A DNA stretch of 64,000 bases from Sorex araneus (lineage: Eukaryota > Chordata > Mammalia > Eulipotyphla > Soricidae). A model generated the notes under the pieces. The model did no database searches. It saw nothing but the letters and a program-made list of their open reading frames with translations, and was not told the origin of the DNA. The stretch covers positions 23,430,028-23,494,027 of the forward strand of contig NC_073305.1 of NCBI RefSeq assembly GCF_027595985.1, read 5' to 3'. The translations under genes were made by a program, and so were the position numbers. Of this stretch, positions 1 through 9,795 are shown in pieces (the stretch's first letter is position 1; each line of letters opens with the position of its first letter).

Positions 1-114
1 TGAGTACCTTTCATTCATTAATCCTGGTGTGTGTTTTAGGAGCAATTCAGAATAAATTGATTTCCTATTCCTCTTGTCAGATAGCTTGGATGGGAGCTAG
101 AATGCATTGTCAAG

Positions 115-285
115 TTTTTTAAAAAAATTTTTATTAAATGAAAATTTTTATCACCGTGAGGTACAGTTACAGATTTACATATTTTTGTGCTTGTGTTTCA
201 GTCATACAATGCTTGAGTACCCATCCCTCCACCAGTGCCCACTCTCCACCACCTATGATCCCAGTATCCCTCCACATAGTTAAGT
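115..285 (-). mobile_element. 5'-truncated L1 3' end
   Basis: The segment has the L1 tail pattern on the minus strand: poly-T, TCACCGTG.GG, TCAGTCATACAATG, CCATCCCTCCACCAGTGCCC. A short direct repeat AAGTTTT flanks it at about 113-119 and 282-288. Positions 1-112 show nothing recognisable. Confidence 0.7.
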
Positions 286-420
286 TTTCTGTAGAAAAAA
301 ATTTCCTGTTCCTTGGACCACTCCTTGCAGGAAATGAATTTGGTTCTGGTTCATACGTTCTCTGCTCTCTGAATTAGAGGAACTCAGAAGAAACTTAAAT
401 ATTCTAGGTTAAACTTTCTT
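286..420. other. Short unassigned stretch between two L1 copies
   Basis: I recognise no gene or repeat here. It ends with the left TSD of the next L1 (409-420). Confidence 0.5.
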
Positions 421-1875
421 TCTAAAAAATTTTTTATTAGTGAAACACCATGTGGTGCAGTTGTAGACTCACAAACTTTCGTGCTTGCATTTCAGTTATA
501 CAATGATCGAGTATTCATCTCTCCACCAGTGCCCATTCTCCACCACCACTGATCCTAGCATCCTTCCCATCATCCCCCCATAACGCTCTGCCCCCCGCCC
601 CTGTCTCTGTGGCGGCGCATTCCCTTTTGCTCTCTCTCTCTCCTTTTGGGTGTGGTGGTTTGCACTAGAGGTATAGAGTGGCCATTGTGTTCGGTCTATA
701 GTCTACTTTCAGCCACATCTCCCATCTTGAGTGGATCCTCTAGACCCCCTTTACTTGGTGTTCCCTTCTCTAGTTGGGCTGCCTTTTCTCCCAGCATGTG
801 CACCTGGCTTCCAAGCCATGAAGCAAACCTCCTGGTACTTATCTTGACTGTTCTTGGGTGTTAGTCTCCCATTCTGTTACTTTATATTCCACAGATGAGT
901 GTAATCTTTCTATGTCATTTCAGTTAGCATGATACTTTCCATGTTGATCCACCTGTATGCAAATTTCATGGCTTCATCTTTTCTAACAGCTGCATAGTAT
1001 TCCATTGTGTAGATGTACCGAAGTTTCTTTAACCAGTCATCTGTTCTCGGGAACTCGGGTTTTTTCCAGATTCTGGCTATTGTAAACAGTGCTGCAATGA
1101 ACATACAAATGCAGATGTCATTTCAACTATACTTCTTTGCCTCTCCAGGATATATTCCCAGAAGTGGTATTGCTGGGTCAAATGGGAGCTCAATTTCTAA
1201 TTTTTTGAGAAGCATTTTTACTGTTTCCCAAAAGGGCTGAACCAGTCAGCATTCCCAACAGCAGTGAAGGTGGGAATCCACGCCAACACTGGTTGCCTTT
1301 GTTCTTTTGGATCTCTGCCAGTCTCTGTGGTGTGAGATGATATCTCATGGTTGTTTTGATCTGCATCTCCCTGATGATTAGTGATGCGGAGCATTTTTTC
1401 ATGTGTCTTTTAGCCATTCAGATTTCTTCCTTGAGAAAGCTTCTGTTCATTTCATCGCCCCATTTTCTGATGGGGTTGGATGTTTTCTTCTTGTGAAGTT
1501 TAACCAGCGCCTTGTAAATCCTTGATATCAACCCCTTATCTGATGGGTATTGGGTGAATATTTTTTCCCATTCTGTAGATTGTCTTTGTATTTTGGTAAC
1601 TATCTTTTGAGGTGCAGAAGCTTCTTAGTTTAATATAGTCCCATTTGTTTATCTCTGTTTCCACTTGGTTGGTCAGTGACGTGTCATCTTTGAAGATATC
1701 TTTAGCTTCAATATCGTGAAGAGTTTTGCCGACCTTGTCTTCAATGTACCTAATGAACTCTGGTCTGATGTTAAGGTCTTTGATGCATTTTGATCTGATA
1801 TTTTATGCATGGTGTTAGGTCGAGGTCTAAGCCCAATTTTTGGCATGTGGTTGTCCAGTTATGCCAGCACCATTT

Positions 1876-2432
1876 TTTTTAAATTTTATTTTATTTTATT
1901 AAATCACCGTGTGGAAAATTACAATGCTTTCGGGCTTAGGTCTCAGTTATACAATGCTGAAACAACCATCCCTTCACCAGTGCCCATATACCACCACCAA
2001 AAAAAAAAAAAACCCACACAGTACACCTCCCATCCCGCCCCCCCACCCCCTACCTTGTAACTGATAAGTTTCATTTTACATTCTGTTTACTTTGGTTACA
2101 TTCAATATTTCAACACAAACCTCACTATTGTTGTTAGGAGTACCCCACTAGATTCAGACCTACTGTGAAGACAAATAAGGTCGCGCGGCCGCTACTGCGG
2201 TTTTGAATTTCTGTACTTTAACAAGAAGTCCAGGGAGATTTCTTCCAGATATTAGATAATTTCAGGCTTGAAAACCCAATCTGTGGTCGTCTTAATATGG
2301 TGGCCACCGTGCCCTTCATCCCCGGAGAGAAAGAGGCGAGAGAGAGAAATACCTTTCCCCTCCCGGGCGGGCACGGGGCCGAGGCTTAGTTCTCAGGCTG
2401 GAGACATTCTGCGAGGAGTTGCTCACACCGAA
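1876..2432 (-). mobile_element. Short composite element A: L1-type 3' tail plus GC-rich 5' part
   Basis: Inserted in the older L1 with a 13-bp TSD GCCAGCACCATTT (1863-1875 and 2433-2445). On its sense (minus) strand it ends in an L1 3'-UTR-like tail (2210-1876), but its 5' 220 bp are GC-rich, with CCTTTCCCCTCCCGGGCGGG on plus near 2355. They do not match the L1 ORFs. No coding frame of note. Confidence 0.8.
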
Positions 2433-2482
2433 GCCAGCACCATTTGTTAAAGAGGCTTTCCTTGTTCCACTTCACATTTCTT

Positions 2483-3325
2483 TTTTTTTAATTCCTCTAA
2501 TAATTTTATTATCTTTTTAAAAAAAATTCTTATTTTATTGAATCACCGTGCAAAAGTTACAAAGCTTTCAGGTTTAAGTCTCAGTCATATAATGATCAAA
2601 CTCCCATCCCTTCACCAGTGCACATGTTCCCCCACCAAGAACCCCAATATATCCTCCTCCCACACCCCCCCACCTGAGTGGCTAATGATCTTCACTTTAT
2701 TCTCTCTATATACTTTGAATACATTCAATATTTCAACAGAGAACTCACTATTATTATTTGGAATTTTCCCCCAACAATCAAACCTGCTAAAAAGGCATCA
2801 TTTATAATTTGTTTTTCGTTGCTGAGAATGAAGATTATATGAGCTCATGTGGCTGCGACAGCGGCTGTGTGGTTTTGGATTTCTGTTATTTTAGCTCAAT
2901 TCACAGTCTAGATGTGTTTCTATAAGGAGCCGCGGGGTGCCAAAATGGGTTAGTAGACCTCCCGGATCATAGTCTTTAAGGAGCAGAGGGGCAGTGTTGT
3001 GCGTGGCTGCTCCAGATCTCATCTGGGCAGAGAGTATCCCGTAATAACACCCCCATCCCATGATCTCTTGCACGCCACGTCACTGCAAGCTTGTACCTGT
3101 GGGTTGTGAGTTCTAAAAGATGGCGGACGCCACGTGGGCATTGCTGCTGTGGCTGCCGTGGTTGCTATCTCCCCCGTAGAAAGAAAGTGTTGAGAAAGAA
3201 AATCCTTTCCCCTCCCTGGGCGGCATGGGGTTGTAGCTCAGTTCACAGTCTACATGCATTTCTATAAGGAGCCACGGGGTGCCAAAATGGGTTAGTAGAC
3301 CTCCCAGATCATAGTCTTTAAGCTT
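2483..3325 (-). mobile_element. Short composite element B: L1-type 3' tail plus GC-rich 5' part with internal direct repeat
   Basis: Bracketed by a 15-bp TSD CACTTCACATTTCTT (2468-2482 and 3326-3340). The 3' tail (about 2483-2890) is L1-3'-UTR-like. The rest carries an 88-bp direct repeat (2893-2980 and 3235-3322, roughly 93 percent alike) and a block at 3130-3240 related to element A (AATCCTTTCCCCTCCCTGGG on plus near 3200). No ORF1 or ORF2 sequence is present. Confidence 0.82.
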
Positions 3326-3623
3326 CACTTCACATTTCTTGCTCCCTTATCAAAGATTAGATGTTCATACATTTGGGGTTGTGTGTAAGGATATTCTACC
3401 CTGTTCCATTGGTCTGTGGCTCTGCCTATATTCCATTACTATGCTGTTTTAACTGTTACTGCTTTGTAGTTGAGTTTGAAGTTGGGAAGGGTGATGCCTC
3501 CCATCTTCTTTTTACCAAGAATTGCTTTAGCTATTTGTGGAGGTTTGCTGTTCCATATGAATTTCAGGAGTGTTTGATCCATTTCTTTGAAGAATGTCAT
3601 GGGTATCCTTATAGGAATCACAT

Positions 3624-3799
3624 TGGTTTTTTTTTTCTTTTTGGGTCCCACCCGGCGATGCACAGGGGTTACTCCTGGCTCTGCACTCAGGAATTACCCT
3701 TGGCGGTGCTCAGGGGACCATATGGGATGCTGGGAATCGAACCCGGGTTGGCTGCATGCAAAGCAAACGCCCTACCCACTGTGCTATCACTCCAGCCCC
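3624..3799 (-). mobile_element. Shrew tRNA-derived SINE
   Basis: On the minus strand it has GGGGCTGGAGTGATAGCACA, a B-box-like GGGTTCGATTCC and GGTGGGACCCAAAAAG, followed by an A-tail. The 14-bp TSD TATAGGAATCACAT is at 3610-3623 and 3800-3813, inside L1 ORF2. Confidence 0.93.
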
Positions 3800-4866
3800 T
3801 ATAGGAATCACATGAATCTTTATAATGCTTTGGGGAGTATTGCCATTTTGACAATGTTAATTCACCCAATCCATGAGCAGGGGATATGTTTCCATTTCCT
3901 TGTGTCCTCTTTTATTTCTTGGAGTAACGTTTTGTAGTTTTCTTTAGACAGGTCTTTTACCTCCTTAGTTAAGCTGATTCTGAGGCACTTGATTTTCTGG
4001 GGCATGATTGTGAATGGGATTTTTTTTTTCATGTCACTTTCCTCTGTTTCATTATTTGCATATAAGAAAGCCATGGACTTTTGGGTATTGATATTATAGC
4101 CTGCAACTTTACTGTACAAGTCTATTGTTTCTAGGAGTTTCTTGGTAGAGGATTTAGGGTTATCTAGATATAGTATTATATCATCAGCGAATAGTGAGAG
4201 CTTGATTTCTTCCTTTCCTACCTGGATGCTCTTAATATCTTTTTTTTGCCTAATCATTATTGCAAGTACTTTCAGTACTATATTGAACAGAACTGGTGAG
4301 AGTGGGAAACCTTGTCCTTGATCTTAGTGGAAAGGCCTTTAGTTTTTCCCCATTGAGGATAATGCTTGCCATAGGTTTGTGGTAGATGGCTTTGACTATT
4401 TTGAGGAAGATTTCTTCAAAACCCATATTGGTGAGATTTTTCATCATAAAAAGGTGTTGGATCTTGTCAAATGCTTTCTTTGCATCTATTAATATGATCA
4501 TATGGTTTTTATCTTTTCTTTTGTTGATGTGATGGATTATGTTGATTGATTTCTGAATGTTAAGCCATCCTTGCATCCCTGGGATGAATCTTACTTGGTC
4601 GTGGTGTATGATCTTTTTGATGAGTTGTTAGATTCTATTTGCTAATATTTTGTTGAGGATCCTCACATCCGTTTTCATCAAGGATTTTGGCCTGTAGTTT
4701 TCTCTGTTAGTGGTGTCTTTGTTTGCTTTTGGTATTAGGGAGATATGAGCCTCATAGAAACTTTGGGAGAGTTCCTGTTTCTTCAATTTCTTGGAAAAAC
4801 TTGAGAAGAATTGGCAACAGGTCTTCTTTAAAAGTTTGGAAGAATTTGACTAGCTTAAACATTCTT

Positions 4867-5560
4867 AACTCACTTAGTTGATATAATAAAATGAATATTC
4901 AATGGTCAATACTCACAATCACAATATCACAATATCCTGTTAATCACCGATTTCTCGGGTGGGCTCAGTAACATCTCATTTCGTCCTTTCCCTGAGATCT
5001 TAGAAGTCTATTTCGACTTGGTCCTTCTAACGATGTTGCACTGGGGCCTCTTCAGGGTCAGGGGAATGAGATCCAGCTTGTTACTGGATTTTGCATATGG
5101 ATACACCATGGGGAGCTTGCAAGGCTGTCCCATGGAGGCAGGAAACTCTCAGAAGAAGATTGCCAGTTTTTCCTAGGGGGAGAAGTAGGCTAAAGATATC
5201 GCTTCTGAGATATCTTTATATCTGAGAAGCAAGCGCTTCTGAGAGCTTGCTTTTAAGTTTCTGGATGTTGACTGTTGATGGGATTACACACACCTGGGTT
5301 CCTCTGCCGGTACCTTCATGCATGGGGCCTGTCTGAAAGTGTAGAGAGGAGCCTGCAGCATGGCTGCAGCTAGGTTCCAGTGGTCTTTGCCCACATGTCT
5401 GGCTGTCTTCCCGGGGGCCCCTCGGAGGGGATGGGCTCCAGCTTCCCTCCCCACCCCAAGCAGAGCTCCCGGTGGCCAAATACCACCGGAACCTAGCTGC
5501 AGCCATGCTGGAGGCTCCTCTCTGCACGTTCGGACAGGCGTCATGCATGAAGGTCAATAC
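4867..5560 (-). mobile_element. Composite element with foldback 5' part and RTE-type 3' tail
   Basis: Read on the minus strand, a 5' block with a large inverted repeat (arms about 5317-5393 and 5470-5552; TAGGTTCC.GTGG.. pairs with CCAC..GGAACCTA) is followed by CCGGCAGAGGAACCCAGGTG, then a body with TCTCATTCCCCTGACCCTGA and a tail with GAGATGTTACTG.GCCCAC.CGAGAAATC. The same block order occurs on the plus strand at 54125-54780. The end is a short-period A+T tail (4880-4925) rather than poly(A). Confidence 0.7.
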
Positions 5561-5632
5561 TAGGCTCATAAAATAAAAGGGGCATAAGAATTATGTTTTG
5601 CTTATCACGATTTACAATAATATTAGTATTTT

Positions 5633-5804
5633 ATTTAGTTATTTGGTTTTTGGGTCCCACCTGGCAATGCGCAGTACTTCTGGATCTTTACCCAGGAATC
5701 ATTCCTGGTGGTGCTTGGGGCACTATATGGGATGCTGGGTTCAGAATCAGGTCACCTGCATGCAGAGCAAGAGCCCTACCCACTTTACTATATTTTAGCC
5801 CTAC
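5633..5804 (-). mobile_element. Shrew tRNA-derived SINE
   Basis: Slightly diverged copy with TTTGGGTCCCACC..GGCAATGC and GGGATGCTGGG on plus. The 12-bp TSD TATTAGTATTTT is at 5621-5632 and 5805-5816. Confidence 0.9.
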
Positions 5805-5816
5805 TATTAGTATTTT

Positions 5817-6200
5817 GGAAGTGTTATTGCCCTCCACCCACAATCAGAGTGCCAACATTTATTCATTCCACCCCCCTAGCCCCCTCCCACTGTCCCTAGG
5901 GACCTCCTCATTACCTCCGCCCCCGGGCAGCTTCAGTTGTGTTGGCTGTGTCTCAGTTTGTTTTCATTGGTTGTTATCTCCTTTTCTGTATATTTCACAT
6001 ATGAGTGATGTCTTTGCTATTTAGTTTTCTTTTGACTCATTTTGCCTAACATGACATCCTTAAGTATCATCAATTCAATCTTGTAGCAAAATTAAAAATT
6101 CCTCCTTTCCTTATAACCAAATATTCCATTGTGTATAAAGACTATAACTCCTCTGTCCACTCATCTGTTCCTGGGCCCTTGGTTTGACACTAAAACTTGG
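5817..6200 (-). mobile_element. Old L1 fragment
   Basis: Diverged L1 3' part: a C-rich 3' UTR (5830-5930) followed by CACATATGAGTGATGTC, TTTTGCCTAACATGAC and ATATTCCATTGTGTATAA, which encode the decayed ORF2 C-terminus on the minus strand. Confidence 0.75.
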
Positions 6201-6269
6201 AGTAAATTAGATTTTTAGGGATAAAGCAGAAGCAGTGCCAGCTCCTGGGAATTCAGGGACTTCCTACTC

Positions 6270-6425
6270 TTTTCTTTGTTTTTAAGGCTACACCCAGTGG
6301 TGCTTGGGGTTTACTCCTTGATCTGCGCTCAGGGATCTTTCCTGGTGGTACTCAGGAAACTATATGTGGTTCCTGGGTGGGATCAAACCCAGGTCCTACC
6401 CAAGCACTATCCTTCTGGTTCCTAG
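6270..6425 (-). mobile_element. Old tRNA-derived SINE
   Basis: Diverged copy with GGCTACACCCAGTGGTGCTTG and GGTGGGATCAAACCCAGG on plus. Confidence 0.75.
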
Positions 6426-7027
6426 AATTTCCACTTCTTATCCAGTAGGCCCTAAGCCTATTTTTATGTAGATTGCTGTCAAAGATTGAAACTCAACACC
6501 CTAATCCTAGAAAGTTTCTCTCCATGAAATTTATAATGACCTCAAGCTGGTCATTATAAATTTCAGAACCTCAGAAAACCTTCTGGGCTGATGGAGCAGG
6601 GTGGTTTACCCAAACAATCTGCAACAATGAGGCTGAATAACCTTCATGCACTTGAATGATAAAAGATAACTCCAAAACCTTGGATGACTCACAGATACAG
6701 TGAATGAAAATCCACGGTATATGCTCTCTCAATCCATTTATACTTGATTTCATTGCATCACAGACTGGGTGTTTCCATTTAGCAGGTAAAAGCAACCTGT
6801 GCCATTGAGAGGAATCTGGGGAGCAGTTTTCTTACCTTTGTGGGGGTGGGGAGGGAGTGACTAAAGAGAGTTTGGGCTGGTTCCTGGGTCTAGTGATCAC
6901 TTGATCCGGTTGCTGATTACTTATTGGTGAGTTAAGTTTGTGAAAAGGAATTGAAGAGAATATTATGCTTCCTCCCTTTGATACATATGGTATACTTTAA
7001 TAGGAGAGCTTACTAAAAAGAGAAAAA
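6426..7027. other. Unassigned intergenic DNA
   Basis: No gene, known repeat or RNA recognised. A short inverted repeat TGACCTCAAGCTGGTCATTATA lies near 6536-6565, pairing ATTTATAATGACC with GGTCATTATAAAT. Confidence 0.5.
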
Positions 7028-7170
7028 GCAGGGAACTGGGAGTCATAGCAAAAGGAGTAAGACATTTGCCTTGCATGTGATCAACTCCAGTTTGAATTTC
7101 TGGAATGCCCAGGAAGAAATCTGAGCAGAGTCATGAGTAAGCTCCGAGCATAGCCTGGGTGCAGTCCTCA
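7028..7170 (+). mobile_element. Old tRNA-derived SINE
   Basis: Diverged plus-strand copy with GACATTTGCCTTGCATGTGA, GAATTTCTGGAATGCCC and CTCCGAGCATAGCCTGGGTG. Confidence 0.65.
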
Positions 7171-7685
7171 AATGAAAAAGAAACAAAAAGAAATATAAAG
7201 AAAAGGGAAAAAAAAGATAAATCAGATAAAAAGACTGGGGTGGGGGAGGAATTTTCTGGAAGGAGTGACTCGTTATAGGGTGAGTTCCAGCTACTGACGA
7301 TTGCAAGAGGGATCTATAGCGGGAGTGAGTGCAGACACCTCTGTGATTCCTGGAAATATGGTTCTAGCTAGGGGAAAAGCCCAGGAACCACCAGTAGGAT
7401 TTGCTTCCAATGCCCTGCACTGATCACCACACGCTGCAGCAATGCTGAGTCTAGAAGGAAGCAGGGAGAGTAGAAGATTTTTGCTTTGAGAGGGGTCTCA
7501 GGGAGCTCGTCTGGGAATTAAGGGGCACATGCCTTACTAAAGAGCATGTGTCAGCACTTTGCGCTGTGGAGAGAAAGTCCTCCAGACCACAGCTAAGCTG
7601 AGCCTGTGCTTCTGAAACAGTCATCTGTGGAAGCAGACAGCCAAGCATCTCTTGGGAGGTGCTTGGCCCTTCAGTGCTGAAGATT
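7171..7685. other. Unassigned intergenic DNA
   Basis: An A-rich run (7175-7235) probably belongs to the tail of the preceding SINE. Nothing else is recognised. Confidence 0.5.
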
Positions 7686-7815
7686 CCCTGGGCCACTTCA
7701 GCAGTGCTGGGGCCCTTTCAGCCAGACCTGGTGATGCTTGGGGACCATGTGTCGATGGGAATCAAACCCAGGTTGGGCACATGTCAGGCATATGCTCTAA
7801 CCACTGAACTGTTTT
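7686..7815 (-). mobile_element. Old tRNA-derived SINE fragment
   Basis: CTGGTGATGCTTGGGGACCA, GGAATCAAACCCAGGTTGGG and CATATGCTCTAACCACTGAAC on plus mark a diverged minus-strand copy. Confidence 0.72.
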
Positions 7816-8064
7816 ATGTAGTGATTTTAATAGAAAACATTCTTTCCCGTAGTGATAAAACACACATGTGACAGTTCTCCTGCAAGCTGCTGTGATGTGC
7901 AGGGTTTGGTAGTAGGAAACCTGTTCACCAAAAAAGCTGTGTTCTCGTTAAACATGAGCTTTCCTGTTTGCCACACAGCCCCTGAACCCAGCATGCTACC
8001 CTCTGTCGCTGAGAATACGTAATTCTAAGTGCCTTGTGAGTGACACTAGATAAAGTCTCCATGT

Positions 8065-8865
8065 CTGCACTGCCTGGCAGAAGTTGGCACAGATTGGCAG
8101 GATTGGCACTGCCTGGAATAAATCGGCACCACATGGCATAGTTTGGCATGGCACCTACTGGAGCAAACTGGCACTGATGGGCACTGACTGGCAAAATCTG
8201 GCACAGGCTGCATTATATGGCACAGGTTGGCAAGGCTGTCACAGAATTACACAAGCTGATACTGTTTGACAATCAGATGACATAGACCAGCACTGACTGG
8301 CAAGCCTGGGGCAAGGTGGCATCATAGGAAACAAGTTGACATATTTTGGCTCTGACTTGTGTAAATTGGCACCACCTGGCACAGGTAGCACAAACTAGCA
8401 TGAGTTAAAACACTGGCACAGGTTAAAACTCCAAGAAACAGACAGACACATGTTGGCAATCCACGGTAGTACACAGAGTTCAAATTGCACCACTTGGCAC
8501 ATATTGGCAGACAGAAGCGCCTAGGGCAGACTGGCCCAAGATGCTGCTGCCTGGCACAGATTAGGACCACCTTGCATGGGATGGTACTGACCAACAACAC
8601 AGCCTTAGGTTGGCATAGGTTCACACTGACCAGCATGTGTTCACACTCCCTGGCACCAGTGGCATGATTGTCACTCACTGACATGGACTGTCATGTGTTA
8701 CCTTCAGAGCACAACTGCATGACTTACCATCTTACAGAGCAAACCATAACTTGAGACAGAAAGGCACATTACTGACTCAACCTGGCCAGAAAGTGGCAGA
8801 GCCGCAACTCCAGATGACATAGACCAGCACTGATTGATAATGCTGGGACAGTGCCTGTGAAGCCT
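8065..8865. repeat. Degenerate 10-bp tandem repeat, block 1 (TGGCA array)
   Basis: The pentamer TGGCA or a one-base variant recurs with a period of almost exactly ten: starts at 8075, 8085, 8095, 8104, 8124, 8134, 8144, 8169, 8189, 8199, 8218 and 8228, and onward to about 8690. The unit is close to ACTGGCACAG or ATTGGCACAG. The array weakens after 8700 but repeats a stretch at 8818-8840 (AGATGACATAGACCAGCACT, also at 8276-8295). No coding potential: the open frames through it follow from the repeat composition. Confidence 0.88.
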
Positions 8866-9795
8866 CTCTCTGGCCACTCTGAAGCAGGCGGATAATGGGA
8901 AAATTCTACACCCATTGTGGTTTAGAAGAGGCAAAGGGTCTGGCTCAGGATACTGCAAAGGAAAGCACAGCCAAAAAGGAGGCCACCAGGATTCCTCTCT
9001 CCATGCCCCTTTGGGCTGCTGCCCACCCTGTACCCATTAAAGGAGCTTCCTGTCCAACTGCTGCCTGGTAGGGAAGCCTAAACACTGTTTTAGACTTCCA
9101 CAAGTTTCCAGAGAAGCAAAGTACCACAAGCAATAGGAAGCTGGCTCTGTCTTAGCTTGGGCTCCAGCAGCACAATCTTGACAGTTCTCTGTGTCCACAG
9201 AGACATGGGCCTGCATGTTCCATACCTGTGTCAGGGGCATCACATTGTGTGAGCATGCGGAGGTTGTGTGAGATAGTGACAGGTGAAGAGGACATGTTCA
9301 ACACACATGCTTCTCCTGTCTGACTGTGCTCACCCCTGCACAATACACAGAGCAAATATACCTGATACAGTGCCAGCTGCCCCCACGTCATGCCTCCCTC
9401 TTAAGTCTTCACTTGGCCTGGATCCTTGTGGCAGGCAGTAAATATGGCAGAGGATGGAAAAATGGGGGATGGGAGAGAGGGGGTGCCCAGTCAGCCCGCA
9501 GAACCCAGACCAAAGGTAACAGTCCTTACCTGGGTCATGGGCTGGTGGGGGTAGAGGTTAAGAGGCTACAGAGGAAGAGCTAATGAAGCTCTGCTCCCAA
9601 GGGCTAAGATCCCTGTTGGGCTTGTAAACAAGCCCCATTATCCACTTCTGCTTCCGGGAGTCTCTCCTTGCAGCTGGGGAAAATCACCAGCTGATGACCT
9701 TCACTCACACACTTGTTCTCTAAGATCCTGACAGGATGGTGCTGCATCTGGGAATGCCGGAAAGAGCCTCTTTCCCATATGCTGGAAGCAGCCCG
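8866..9795. other. Unassigned DNA separating the two TGGCA arrays
   Basis: No TGGCA periodicity, no L1 or SINE and no protein that I recognise. Several short open frames occur on both strands, none convincing. Confidence 0.5.

Larger units (their letters stand above)
421..4854 (-). mobile_element. 5'-truncated L1 with decayed ORF2, interrupted by three later insertions
   Basis: The segment aligns by eye to the intact L1 at 42790-45655: 3' UTR (421-900), then the ORF2 C-terminus and reverse transcriptase read on the minus strand. Recognisable pieces include YTMEYYAAVRKDEAMKFAY (near 1000), the FADDIILY active site (near 4190) and [11 protein letters not shown] (near 4470). Frameshifts and stops break the frame. 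A near-perfect 12-bp TSD (TTAAACTTTCTT at 409-420, TTAAACATTCTT at 4855-4866) brackets it. Elements at 1876-2432, 2483-3325 and 3624-3799 inserted later, each with its own TSD. Confidence 0.9.

Noticed and set aside
2155-2200. Cloning-vector sequence suggested by GCGGCCGC (NotI site) near 2186
   Set aside because: It lies inside an element with a proper TSD and L1-related flanks. The 8-bp site is a chance product of GC-rich repeat sequence.
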